A stretch of 64,000 nucleotides of DNA. It comes from Phycisphaerae bacterium. GTDB lineage: Bacteria > Planctomycetota > Phycisphaerae > FEN-1346 > JAACEH01. The stretch spans positions 78,120 through 142,119 of the forward strand of contig JAAYDY010000001.1 of NCBI GenBank assembly GCA_012729015.1. Reading direction: 5' to 3'. Numbering within the stretch: the first letter of the stretch is position 1; each line of letters starts with the position of its first letter. Made by a program: the position numbers and the translations under genes. Shown piece by piece: positions 1-8,796 of the stretch. Under the pieces are notes generated by a model that was given only the letters and a program-made list of their open reading frames with translations, did no database searches and was not told the origin of the DNA.

Positions 1-666
1 CGACTGACGGTCCGTGGCAACCTCTTCGAGTGTCCCGACATGCAGACCCTTTTCCTGAGTTGGACCAAGAAGGAGACCACTTACGAGGACATCGTCATTG
101 AGAACAACATCTGCATTACCGCCCAGGTCCACGGCCTGACCGTCACGCCCTCGACCGATCTGACCATCCGCAACAACCTGATCATCTGCGACCCCAAGCA
201 CAAGTACAGCACGCAGACGGTGAACCTGGGCAACCTCCAGGGCAAGGTCACGCTTCAGAACAACCTCCTGCACCTGTTCGGCATGGCCAAACGCGACCAG
301 GACGTGGTCGCGGCCAACCTCGTGATGAAGAAACACTGGGCCAAGGACAACTGGGGCTCCGAGTTGCCGGTGGTTGATCCGGAAACGATCTTCGTAGACC
401 GATCGGCTCGGGACTTCCGCCTGAAGGAGGGCTCCCCTGCCCTGGGCGCCGCGGTGCCGGGAACCGTGCCGCCACGAGACATCCTGGGCCGCGACCGTCC
501 CAAGGACAAACCGTCCATCGGGCCGCTGGAGCGGCTGCCCGAGGACAAGCCCTTCATGGAGATGTGGCGGGCCTACTTCCTCAGGATGCAGGCCGAGGTC
601 CGCCCCAGCGATCCGCAGCCGGAACCGCCCGCCGCGGAGCCACCCGCGGCGACTCCAACGCCATGA
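1..666 (+). CDS. Parallel beta-helix (pectate-lyase-like) protein, C-terminal part
   Basis: The frame is open from the first base of the window, so this is the end of a longer gene whose start lies outside. The first ~95 visible residues show irregular beta-helix turns with repeated asparagine pairs (NNICI, NNLII, NNLLH), as in right-handed beta-helix carbohydrate-binding or lyase proteins. A closing segment of the 'RDFRLKEGSPALGAA' type follows, which is common at the end of planctomycete beta-helix proteins. The last ~25 residues are Pro/Ala/Glu-rich and probably unstructured. Substrate and catalytic activity cannot be judged from this fragment. The likely location is extracytoplasmic, by family only. 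Confidence 0.7.
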   Translation, partial: RLTVRGNLFECPDMQTLFLSWTKKETTYEDIVIENNICITAQVHGLTVTPSTDLTIRNNLIICDPKHKYSTQTVNLGNLQGKVTLQNNLLHLFGMAKRDQDVVAANLVMKKHWAKDNWGSELPVVDPETIFVDRSARDFRLKEGSPALGAAVPGTVPPRDILGRDRPKDKPSIGPLERLPEDKPFMEMWRAYFLRMQAEVRPSDPQPEPPAAEPPAATPTP

Positions 667-708
667 GGGGGCCCGAGACGCCCCTTCTTCGAATACCGCA
701 CCCGACGA

Positions 709-736
709 TTGACTGGGCGGCCGCCTTGGGTATAGT
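709..736 (+). promoter_or_regulatory. Predicted sigma70-type promoter
   Basis: TTGACT and TATAGT are separated by 16 bp, about 90 bp upstream of the start of the large unknown gene. Both boxes are close to consensus and stand out in GC-rich sequence. Confidence 0.55.
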
Positions 737-827
737 GTCTCTTCGCATGCGGCCGGACCGCGGCGGCGATGGGCCGCCGGCGGCGCCGGGCGCGTGATTC
801 CGTATGCCCACGAAAGGAGACGGGTTT

Positions 828-3344
828 ATGTTCCGTGAGAAGGAACGGACACTCAAGCGGGTCATTCTGGAGACCGGCCTGAAGGTGTTCACGCGGCTGG
901 ATGACGACTCGATCCGCGAAAGGTGCCGCACCGCCATCGACAACTGGCGGCGGCTGATTCAGGACGCCGATGTCGTCTCGGTCCTGCTCTGGATCGGCGA
1001 CGGCGACGAGGTCTTCAACTTCACCGGCGACATGAACGCCGAGTTCAAGTGGAACGATTGCGTCGGCTTCAACAACCTTCAGTACAACGCCTATCCCGAG
1101 AACCGCCACTACCGCACGTGGTATCCGCGGCCCTACATGGAGAACCCGCCGAAGTTCACGCCGGCCGACCTGAAGCGCGTCATCGCGATCTTCAAGGCGA
1201 CGGCCCGCGAGATGTGCGGCGTGGAGATCCAGGTCGGCACCACCATCGACGCCGGACCCGAGTTTGTCGAGAGCAAGTTCAAGTTCGAGCGGCACCCCGA
1301 ACTGCTCAAGGGCGGCCCCAACAGCGACATGCCCAAGAGTCTGGCGTTCCTGTGCTGCTACGCCCACATGGCCGCCGACACGTATTCCTACGCCGGCTTC
1401 CCCGGCGGCCTGCCCGAGGGCACGCATTTCGGAACATTCCTGGGCCGCCAGCTGCGGCTGTTCAGCGAGGCCGTCGGCCTCGACTACGTCTGGCTCTCCA
1501 ACGGCTTCGGCCTCACTCATTACGCCTGGAACTACATCGGCGAGGTCTTCAACGGCCTGGAATACCATCCGGAGCGAGCCCCCGAGAGCATCAAGCAGTT
1601 CGTCTCGTTCTGGGACGAGTTCCGCAAGGAATACCCCGCCGGCCGCATCGACATCCGCGGCACCAACTACTCGATCGGCATGGACGCCACGAGCCACGGC
1701 ATCGACATCCGCGAAATCTACCGCCGCGGGCAGCTCATCACGCCCGCGCCGAACCCGCCCTGGGGCTCGGCGAACCTCGGCCTCGAGCTGGCATCGCACC
1801 TGTCGCGCATCAGCTCCACCCCCACGCGGTCCATCCTGTTCCGCTACTACATCAACGACAGCTGGTTCACCGTCGTGCCGTGGTACGACTACTACAACCG
1901 TGAGCCGTTCGACATCTACTGCCCGATGGCGTGCAGCCGGCTGAACGACCGCGGCGACGCCGAAGGGGCCACGGACATGAGCGTCATGACCGTCAGCACC
2001 GGCTACGGTGAGATGCCGCCGACGCAGGCCGGCGAGGTCGAGCCGCACCTCCGCCGCGCCTTCAACCTGGCGCCCGACGAGGCCGGGCCGCTGGTGTGGG
2101 TCTATCCGTTCAGCGAGTACCAGGACGAGTTGCACCGCCCCAACGGGCAGATTCAGAAATCGTTCTTCGGCGACTGGTACATCGCCCGCGCCATCGACAC
2201 GGGCCTGCCCCTGAACACGGTTATCACGACGGACAACTTCGCCAAGGTCGTGGCAGATCATCCGAAGGTCCTGGCCGGCCGCATCCTCGTGGCGCCGACG
2301 CCCGCGGCCGACTGGAAGTACACCCAGCGGCTGATCGACTTCGTCAAGGCCGGCGGCAAGGTACTCCTGTACGGGTCGCTGCACGACGCGCCGAAGGAAC
2401 TGCTGAAGCTGCTGAACGTGAAGCTCGACGCGCCCATCGACGGCGACCTGGACGTGTCGCTGAAGATGGCCGGCGACGTGTTCGACGTGAAGGGCAAGAA
2501 GCGCCCGTTGCGTCACATCGGGCGCATCTGCGACGGCGGCGTCTGCGAGGTGGTGGCCGACAGGAGTCTGAAGTGCACCTCCCTCCGGGCGACGGTGGCC
2601 CTGGGCGCCAAGCGGCGCGTCTACGCCCTGGTCCGCAAGAGCCGCACGTGGAAGGGCGGCCAGGTGGCGTGGATTCGCGGCAGCCTGCCGTTCGACGCGC
2701 AGCCGACCAGCCTGGAGCCGGTCCTCTTCGGCGCCGACGAGTCGCACGACGCCACCGAATGGATGCGGTACCTGCTGGCCGACCTGGGCATCGTCATCCG
2801 CCAGAGGCGCCACGACGCCGCCACCAAGGCCATGAGCCTCCTGGCCTCACGCACCCGTGGCGGCTATCTGTTCAACGGCCACAAACGCGACGCCACCGTC
2901 AGCGCCGAGCTCAGCTTCCCCGACGGCGCGCCGCTCATGGTCGAGCGGCAGACACGCATCCGCAAGAACACGGCGAGCTACTTCCTCGACCGCTCGTTCC
3001 ATCACGAGTGTTTCGCGTTCGTCCGACAGGAAGCCGAGTCCCTGGTCAGCTACAAAGAGCAGCGGACTCTGCCGCACGAAGGCCGCGCGTTCGACATCCA
3101 CGGACTCAAGGACGCCGTCCTCACGCTCTACGTGCCGCACGACGCGGTCGCCAACAAGACGCTCAAGGTCCGGCGCATCATGCCCTACACGATCCAGGAC
3201 CCGACGGCCGAGGACCGGTTCAAGAAGCTCTACAAGGTCCGCGACTTGAGCGAACTGGAACGCGATCTGACGTGGAAGATCGATCCGGTGACCGGCGCCG
3301 CCGTGGTCGAGAAAACCACCGGCTCGGTCCAGGTTCGCTGGTAG
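828..3344 (+). CDS. Large protein of unknown function, glycosidase-like architecture
   Basis: An 838-residue protein with no signal peptide. I chose the start at 828 over an in-frame ATG 24 bp upstream because AAAGGAGA lies 8 bp before it. The N-terminal half (about 1-430) is rich in aromatic and acidic residues with segments such as DYVWLSNGFGL and NYIGEVFNG. This resembles a TIM-barrel glycosidase, but I cannot name a family or assign catalytic residues. The middle (about 460-560) contains 'AGRILVAPTPAADW' and 'VKAGGKVLLYGS', reminiscent of the GATase-like trimerisation domain of GH42-type beta-galactosidases. The C-terminal third looks beta-rich. It probably acts on a carbohydrate inside the cell. 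Function is inference only. Confidence 0.6.
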   Translation: MFREKERTLKRVILETGLKVFTRLDDDSIRERCRTAIDNWRRLIQDADVVSVLLWIGDGDEVFNFTGDMNAEFKWNDCVGFNNLQYNAYPENRHYRTWYPRPYMENPPKFTPADLKRVIAIFKATAREMCGVEIQVGTTIDAGPEFVESKFKFERHPELLKGGPNSDMPKSLAFLCCYAHMAADTYSYAGFPGGLPEGTHFGTFLGRQLRLFSEAVGLDYVWLSNGFGLTHYAWNYIGEVFNGLEYHPERAPESIKQFVSFWDEFRKEYPAGRIDIRGTNYSIGMDATSHGIDIREIYRRGQLITPAPNPPWGSANLGLELASHLSRISSTPTRSILFRYYINDSWFTVVPWYDYYNREPFDIYCPMACSRLNDRGDAEGATDMSVMTVSTGYGEMPPTQAGEVEPHLRRAFNLAPDEAGPLVWVYPFSEYQDELHRPNGQIQKSFFGDWYIARAIDTGLPLNTVITTDNFAKVVADHPKVLAGRILVAPTPAADWKYTQRLIDFVKAGGKVLLYGSLHDAPKELLKLLNVKLDAPIDGDLDVSLKMAGDVFDVKGKKRPLRHIGRICDGGVCEVVADRSLKCTSLRATVALGAKRRVYALVRKSRTWKGGQVAWIRGSLPFDAQPTSLEPVLFGADESHDATEWMRYLLADLGIVIRQRRHDAATKAMSLLASRTRGGYLFNGHKRDATVSAELSFPDGAPLMVERQTRIRKNTASYFLDRSFHHECFAFVRQEAESLVSYKEQRTLPHEGRAFDIHGLKDAVLTLYVPHDAVANKTLKVRRIMPYTIQDPTAEDRFKKLYKVRDLSELERDLTWKIDPVTGAAVVEKTTGSVQVRW

Positions 3345-3529
3345 CAGCCACTGGAATCACCCATGCGGGGCCGGCCGCGCCATGCGACCGGCCCTCGCTG
3401 TTTCCCCGCCCTGCCCGCACACCAGTGCCCCAGGTAAACATGTGGCACGACGAGACACCTCGTGCTATCATGGCAACCGGTGCGTAACGGCGTCCCAACT
3501 CTGCGTCTCCACAATCAGGAGGACCTGCG
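3345..3529. other. Intergenic hairpin after the large unknown gene
   Basis: GGGCCGG and CCGGCCC arms flank a 13-base loop about 25 bp after the stop at 3344. The following sequence (TCGCTGTTTCC) has only a weak T tract, so this could be an imperfect terminator. A TATCAT box near 3469 could serve the next gene, but no good -35 was found. Confidence 0.3.
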
Positions 3530-5437
3530 ATGCAACGGCAACTGCTGCTTGTCATGTGCCTGGTGGCGACTTGGACGTGTTCGGCGGCGGGGGCGGACCT
3601 CAAGCGGATCGAACCGGTGGCGCCGGAGGCACCGGTCCCGGCGAAGACCCAACGGGAGTTCGACCGGCGGTACGGCGAGGCTTTCAAGGCGGCGATGGAT
3701 TCCGAGGCCGTCGAGGACGACGACGCGCTGGTCGAGCGGCTCGTCGCGGACGCCTCACGGTTGCAGTCCGATCCCACACTGCTGGCATACGTCCTCGACC
3801 AGACCATCCGGCTGGCCGGCGTCTGCCCCGGCCGGCAGAAGCTGACCTACGACACCCTGAAACGCCAGGCGACCGACTCGTTGCGGCCGGCGTTGCCGTG
3901 CTACGAGACCATGATGCGCCTTGTGCCGCGCGTGGCCGACCAACTGGGCGACGAGCAGTTCGCCGCGTGGTTCGCCGCAACATGCGCCGAGGACGCCCGC
4001 CGCTTCGCCGCGCTCGCCGACGCCGAGGAGCAGCACCTTCGCGGCATGGCCGCCCTGGCCGTCGTACTGACGGCGGCCGAGGCGCGATTCATCGACACGA
4101 AGGACTCCGTGGCCGACGACCTCCGCGGCCTGGAGTTTCTGAAGCGGCTCGTCGAGACGCGCCGCCAGTACGAGAAGGACATCGCAAGCCCATCGGCCGA
4201 TCAGAGGAAGGCCCGCGTGTTCCTGGGCATTGTCACGCTGGCCCGCGACGGCGATCTGGACACCGCCCTCGGCCACCTGACGGCCTCCGGCGACCCCAAG
4301 GCCGCCAAGCTGGCCGGGCGGCTGACCGCCTTCAAGAGCGGCGAATCCAACCTGGAGAACGCCTACGAAATGGCGGAAGCAACCGTCGAACTGGCCGACA
4401 GCCTGAGCGACCCCTACCTGCAACTGCTGCTCTACAAGGAAGCCGAGGGCAAGCTGGCCGCCTGCCTGGCCGATCCCGGCCTCGTGCGGTCGCGCGGCGC
4501 CGAGGCCCGAAGTCTACAGAAACGCGCCGCCAGCGGATCGGCCCTGGCGATGGGCACCCTGCCGGCCCTGGTGCGCGACCAGGTGCAGGGCGTCCGCCAG
4601 AAGGCCAGCCGCGACACCGAGTATGTCCAGACGTTCTTCGGCGTGCCGATCAAGAGCAACAGCCGCATCGTCTTCGTCATCGACCGAAGCGGCTCCATGA
4701 CCGACTCGATGGCTCACTGCAAATGGGAGCTGGCCCGCGCCATCGCGTCGCTGACCGAAGACCAGTCGTTCCAGGTGATGTTCTACTCGTCCGGCCCGGC
4801 CGTCGTCATGGGCGACGGCGAAATGGCCCTGGCACTCGACGTCAACAAGAAGGCGGCCATCGAGTTCATCAAGTCCATCGCGCCGATCGGCCAGACCGAC
4901 CCGTCCGATGCCCTGACACGGGCCTTCCAGCTCAAGCCCGACACAATCTACCTCCTGACCGACGGCGAGTTCGAACCTTCCGTCATGGACTTGCTGCTGA
5001 CACTGAACTCCGGCCTCAAAGTCACGGTTCACACCATCTGCTTCATCTATTCCAACGGCGAACGGCTGCTCCAGGAAATCGCACGCACCCACAAGGGCAC
5101 GTACCGTTTCGTGGGCGAGAACGATCTGAAAGGGAAGGACCTGGAGGAGTTCGCGACGCCCAAGAGCACCGGCAAGACGCCGCCGCCCCCGGCGCAGGTG
5201 ACGCTGCGGAAGCCGATCCCCGAGGGCAAGCCGATGCCCCAGAGCAAGCAGCAGAAGCTCGAACGCCTGGTGACCTACCTGCGACAGAACCGAGGCAAAG
5301 CCAAACCGGCCGCCCTGGCGCCATCGGTCCAACTCGTCGAAGAGATGCTCGACGAACACGGCAAGCACGTGCCGCAGAAACTTCGCGACAGCGCACAACG
5401 AATCCTCGACGACCTGAAGAGGGATGCCGCCAGGTGA
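3530..5437 (+). CDS. Secreted von Willebrand factor A domain protein
   Basis: A 635-residue protein. The start is fixed by AGGAGGA 6 bp upstream. Residues 1-22 form a signal peptide ending AAGA. A helical region of about 350 residues follows. A VWA domain then starts with 'VFVIDRSGSM' (MIDAS motif DxSxS) near residue 382, with the later metal-site acidic residues in 'TDPSD' and 'LLTDGEF'. The tail is Pro/Lys/Gln-rich. VWA domains bind partners through a divalent metal, and planctomycetes have many exported ones. The ligand is not predictable here. No MoxR ATPase or other VWA partner lies beside it. It is a single gene followed by a convergent hydrolase gene. Confidence 0.85.
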   Translation: MQRQLLLVMCLVATWTCSAAGADLKRIEPVAPEAPVPAKTQREFDRRYGEAFKAAMDSEAVEDDDALVERLVADASRLQSDPTLLAYVLDQTIRLAGVCPGRQKLTYDTLKRQATDSLRPALPCYETMMRLVPRVADQLGDEQFAAWFAATCAEDARRFAALADAEEQHLRGMAALAVVLTAAEARFIDTKDSVADDLRGLEFLKRLVETRRQYEKDIASPSADQRKARVFLGIVTLARDGDLDTALGHLTASGDPKAAKLAGRLTAFKSGESNLENAYEMAEATVELADSLSDPYLQLLLYKEAEGKLAACLADPGLVRSRGAEARSLQKRAASGSALAMGTLPALVRDQVQGVRQKASRDTEYVQTFFGVPIKSNSRIVFVIDRSGSMTDSMAHCKWELARAIASLTEDQSFQVMFYSSGPAVVMGDGEMALALDVNKKAAIEFIKSIAPIGQTDPSDALTRAFQLKPDTIYLLTDGEFEPSVMDLLLTLNSGLKVTVHTICFIYSNGERLLQEIARTHKGTYRFVGENDLKGKDLEEFATPKSTGKTPPPPAQVTLRKPIPEGKPMPQSKQQKLERLVTYLRQNRGKAKPAALAPSVQLVEEMLDEHGKHVPQKLRDSAQRILDDLKRDAAR

Positions 5438-5470
5438 GGCGTTTCGGAAATCATCTCTGAGTCTGACGCA

Positions 5471-6325
5471 CTATGCGTGGGCCCTGTGCGACTGGCCGCC
5501 GCAGGTACGCAGCAGCCACTCGCGCAGCACCGCGAAAAACTCCTCCCTTGCCGCTCGTTCCTGCCAGGGGTGGTGGCCGCAACGGGCCAGTTCGTGGTAC
5601 TCCAGTTGTGGAATCAAGGGGCGCAGGCCGTCGCGGATCATCGGCCCCGGATGCGGGTCGTGCGAGCCGTGCAGCATCAGCACGGGCGACCGGATGGCCG
5701 CAAAGGCCGCCGGGTAGACGCCCTCGCCCTGGAGCCGCAACATGTCCTGCCAGGTCTGTTCATGGCCTGCGGCGTCGAAAGGCTCGCGTTCGTCGGGCGC
5801 CGTGCCCGCGTCGGCCGCCGGATCGTCGCCCTCGACCGGGTCGAAGGCGTAGAGCCGCTCCATGATCCTGCCCATGGCCGCCGTGCGCGCGCCGGGGTCG
5901 GCGATCTCCTCGGCCAGCCGGTCCAGTTGTCTCTTGACGTCGGCCGTCGTGCGCTCGGCGACGATCTCGCGCAGGCGTGCCCTGGCCGCCGGATCGAATG
6001 TGCCGCACCCCACCAGCACCAGCGGCCCGGCCTCATCCGGATGGGCCGCCGCCCAGGCCAGCACGAGCATTGCGCCCCAGGAGTGACCCACCAGCGCCGG
6101 CCGCACTCCGTCACCACAGGATTCCACCACTTCCTGAAGGTCCGCCACGTGCTGCGCCACCGTCAGCGGCGGGCCGCCGGCGACGCTGCGACGCTGAAAC
6201 GGTTCGATCGCGCGAAACCGGTCGGCCAGCCCGCGAGCCACGGCAGCCACCGAGCCGACCGCCGCCGGCCCGCCATGAACCACGATGACCCTCGGCCCAA
6301 CCGCGCCGTACGTGCGAACTCTCAT
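5471..6325 (-). CDS. Alpha/beta hydrolase, proline-iminopeptidase-like
   Basis: A 284-residue alpha/beta-hydrolase fold enzyme. The oxyanion-hole motif HGGPAAVG lies near residue 15, the nucleophile elbow is GHSWG near 80, the acid is in 'LHGSHDPH' and the histidine in 'CGHHPWQE' near the C-terminus. The frame stays open another 37 codons upstream, but those residues are Arg/Ala-rich and unlike the family. I therefore start at the methionine of MRVRTYG, although its ribosome site is weak. The HGGP plus GHSWG pair is typical of the prolyl aminopeptidase/haloalkane-dehalogenase-like branch. Substrate is unknown. Probably cytoplasmic. Confidence 0.8.
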   Translation of the reverse strand: MRVRTYGAVGPRVIVVHGGPAAVGSVAAVARGLADRFRAIEPFQRRSVAGGPPLTVAQHVADLQEVVESCGDGVRPALVGHSWGAMLVLAWAAAHPDEAGPLVLVGCGTFDPAARARLREIVAERTTADVKRQLDRLAEEIADPGARTAAMGRIMERLYAFDPVEGDDPAADAGTAPDEREPFDAAGHEQTWQDMLRLQGEGVYPAAFAAIRSPVLMLHGSHDPHPGPMIRDGLRPLIPQLEYHELARCGHHPWQERAAREEFFAVLREWLLRTCGGQSHRAHA

Positions 6326-6520
6326 GTGTCGATCCGATTTCCCCGCCGCCCGAGCGGCGGCTCTCCGAGCCGCGCGTGCCGCGCCCCGCGCCGGCAGGCC
6401 GCCCGACCGCCGCGACACTGACGGCTCAGGCGACACGATCCACGGGTTGTGGGTGGGAGGTGACCTGCCTCGTCACCATTCGCGGTCCCTGTACCACTGA
6501 AACGCCACAAGGCCTTTTCA

Positions 6521-6570
6521 CCGTGGCACGGGCATCTTGCCCGTGCGTCGCAGGGCCATCCTGGCCCTGC
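6521..6570. repeat. Family A palindromic repeat
   Basis: Two short back-to-back palindromes of the dispersed family: GTGGCACGGGCATCTTGCC-type followed by CAGGGCCATCCTGGCCCTG. It lies in the gap between the alpha/beta hydrolase and the tiny membrane protein. Nothing else is visible in that gap (6326-6625). Confidence 0.8.
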
Positions 6571-6625
6571 AAAACGCCGTTCTTTCGTGGGCTTCGCTGC
6601 CAATGTCACGATGTGCGTTGGAGCC

Positions 6626-6856
6626 CTACCAGGTGTGCCGCAGCGCGTCGCCCCATTCGCCGCAGTACCACCGCTGCCCATCCGGCATGATCGAAAGCGG
6701 GGGCGTCCAGGTCATCCTGGCGAACAGCCCGTCCGGGCCGCCGCTACCGGCCGTCTGCGACAACACAGGAGGCTCCCAGGCCGCCATCGCGCACAACAGC
6801 AGCACGATGGCCATGGCCACCGCGAAGGCGCCAAAGGATTCGACGAAGCGTTTCAC
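6626..6856 (-). CDS. Small membrane-anchored protein, unknown function
   Basis: A 76-residue protein from a GTG start preceded by AGGAGGG at 6 bp spacing, an excellent ribosome site that supports real translation. Residues 9-28 form one hydrophobic segment (FGAFAVAMAIVLLLCAMAAW), either a membrane anchor or an uncleaved signal. The rest is a short polar tail with Trp and one Cys. It lies 60 bp downstream of the ABC importer ATPase on the same strand and may be co-transcribed. No family recognised. Confidence 0.55.
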   Translation of the reverse strand: MKRFVESFGAFAVAMAIVLLLCAMAAWEPPVLSQTAGSGGPDGLFARMTWTPPLSIMPDGQRWYCGEWGDALRHTW

Positions 6857-6916
6857 GGAACACCCTCCTGCCGGCGGACTGCGGCCCGGTGCGGGCGCAG
6901 AGCACCGCTCATCCCC

Positions 6917-7774
6917 TCATATCGGCCGTTCGCCGTCGGAACTTGAGGCGCTCCCCGGCGAAGCCATGGCCCCCGCCGGCCTCACCACCGGCTGAACCAC
7001 GGGCTGACCCGCCGATCCGGTCCAGACCTCGGCCTCGATCCCGTACACGCGACGGATCGACTCGGCCGTCACGACCTCGCGCGGGCCACCGGCCACCTCC
7101 ACCCTGCCCTCTTTCAGCAGCACCAGCCGATCGCACAGCGCCGCCGCCACGTTCACGTCGTGACCCACGCACAGGCACGCCTTCCCCTGCTCGTGGGCCA
7201 GCCGCCGCAGCAACTCGTACAATTCATACTGATGCCGAATGTCCAGAAACGAGGCTGGCTCGTCGAGCACCAGCAGCGGCGACTCCTGGACCAGCGCCCG
7301 GGCCAGCATCACGCGCTGCCGCTCACCGCCGCTGAGCTCGTCCAGCATCGTGTCGGCAAACCGTCCGGCATCCACACAGTCCAGCGCCGATCGGGCCCGG
7401 GCACGGTCGTCCTCCGTCTCGAACCCCAGCGCCCCCATGTGCGGGCTGCGGCCCATCAGCACCGCCTCCATCGCCGTGAACGCGAAGGCCGCGCGGCTCT
7501 CCTGCGGCAGGTAGGCCACCTGCCGGGCGTACTCCCGCCGCCGCTGTCGCAGCGCGTCGCGACCGTCCACCACGATCCGGCCCGACCCACCCTCCAGCAG
7601 CCGCATCACCAGCTTGATGAGCGTGCTCTTGCCGCTGCCGTTGGGACCGAGCAGCCCCACCAGTTCCCCGCGGGCCACCTCCAGCGACACGTCGTGCAGT
7701 TCGAACCGTCCGGGTCCGTAGCTGAACGACACGCGATCCACCCTGAGCATCGGCCCGGCCGGAGTCGTTGTCAT
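6917..7774 (-). CDS. ABC importer ATPase (BtuD/FecE-like)
   Basis: A 285-residue ATPase of the iron-siderophore/cobalamin importer family. It energises uptake through the permease encoded just upstream. Visible motifs in order are Walker A GPNGSGKS near residue 46, a Q-loop near 'YLPQES', signature LSGGE, Walker B LLVLDEP and the switch histidine in 'VGHD'. The C-terminal extension (Val/Pro/Ser-rich) is longer than usual. Its ATG overlaps the permease stop (ATGA), so the two are translationally coupled. Substrate (cobalamin, haem or ferric chelate) cannot be read from the ATPase. Confidence 0.93.
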   Translation of the reverse strand: MTTTPAGPMLRVDRVSFSYGPGRFELHDVSLEVARGELVGLLGPNGSGKSTLIKLVMRLLEGGSGRIVVDGRDALRQRRREYARQVAYLPQESRAAFAFTAMEAVLMGRSPHMGALGFETEDDRARARSALDCVDAGRFADTMLDELSGGERQRVMLARALVQESPLLVLDEPASFLDIRHQYELYELLRRLAHEQGKACLCVGHDVNVAAALCDRLVLLKEGRVEVAGGPREVVTAESIRRVYGIEAEVWTGSAGQPVVQPVVRPAGAMASPGSASSSDGERPI

Positions 7775-8796
7775 AGGACGCCTCCCCGGATCCCACGGCC
7801 GCAGACCAGCAGAAGCACGAAGAACGGCACGCCGCACATCGCCGTCACGATGCCCACCGGCAGCCCCCCGCCGACCTCGTAGGGAACCAGGAGCACCAGG
7901 CGGTGAGCCACCGTCAGGAAGACCGCGCCGCCGAACACGCTCAGCGGCACCAGCAGCCGGTGGTCGCTGCCGAATGCCATGCGCACCAGGTGCGGCACGA
8001 TCAGGCCGACGAACCCGATGGGCCCGGCCAGACTGACCGAGATGCCGGCCAGCAGCGACGCCACGACGAACGCCGTCCGGCGGTGTCGCTGGACGTCGAG
8101 CCCCAGGCTGGCGGCCACGTCTTCGCCGAAGGCCAGCAGGTTGAATCCCCTGGCCTGCCAGACGAACACAGCCAGCCCCGCCATGACCACGACGGCCGCC
8201 ACGGCCAGTTCGCCGCGCTGGTCGCGCGGGCTGCCCAGGCCGCCCATGAGCCAGAAAATCAGTTCGTTGCGCAGCCGGTCGCCGGCCAGAGCCACGGCGA
8301 GCATGATCGCCGCCGAGAAAAACGCACTGGCCACCACGCCCGTCAGAATCAACCGGTACGGGTCCAGCCGCCCGCGACGCTGGGCAATCAGATACACGAC
8401 CGCAATTACCGCCAGGGCCATCAGGAACCCGCACACCCCAGGCAGGCTCACCGTGCCGCCCAGCGGCAGGCGCAGGTAGAGCCACGCCGGCGGCAGCACC
8501 AGCGTCCCCAGAATGACGCCGAGGCTGGCCCCCCCGCTGACGCCGAGAATGTACGGATCGGCCAGAGGGTTGCGCAGCAGCGCCTGAAACGCCGCGCCGC
8601 TGACCGCCAGAGCCGCCCCCACCAGCGACGCCGTGACGACTTCCCCGATGCGCCCGTCGAGCATCTGCCGCTGCACCGCTCCGCCCACGCCGAAGATGTT
8701 CACCGGACCGATCGTCAGCGCCGCCGCCGCAACGACCAGCCATGCGGCCGCGGCCACAAGAACCACCACGACGTATCGACGAGCGGTCAGCGTCAC
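7771..8796 (-). CDS. ABC importer permease (BtuC/FecCD family)
   Basis: A 341-residue, very hydrophobic protein with about ten membrane spans and the hallmarks of the FecCD/BtuC family: 'ALAVSGAAFQALLRNPLADPYILG' near residue 60, GGASLGV, and 'GPIGFVGLIVPHLVR' near residue 240, the coupling-helix region that contacts the ATPase. I start at a GTG with GGGAGGGG 4-5 bp upstream. That GTG overlaps the stop of the binding-protein gene (GTGA), and its own stop overlaps the ATPase start. The frame is open far upstream, but that stretch is out of frame with the real binding-protein gene and is not part of this protein. Confidence 0.93.
   Translation of the reverse strand: MTLTARRYVVVVLVAAAAWLVVAAAALTIGPVNIFGVGGAVQRQMLDGRIGEVVTASLVGAALAVSGAAFQALLRNPLADPYILGVSGGASLGVILGTLVLPPAWLYLRLPLGGTVSLPGVCGFLMALAVIAVVYLIAQRRGRLDPYRLILTGVVASAFFSAAIMLAVALAGDRLRNELIFWLMGGLGSPRDQRGELAVAAVVVMAGLAVFVWQARGFNLLAFGEDVAASLGLDVQRHRRTAFVVASLLAGISVSLAGPIGFVGLIVPHLVRMAFGSDHRLLVPLSVFGGAVFLTVAHRLVLLVPYEVGGGLPVGIVTAMCGVPFFVLLLVCGRGIRGGVL

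Noticed and set aside
573..2813. 746-codon open frame on the minus strand opposite the large unknown gene
   Set aside because: It mirrors the codon structure of the plus-strand gene, has Val/Gly/Arg-rich low-information composition, no ribosome site and no recognisable motif. Such antisense frames are common at this GC content.
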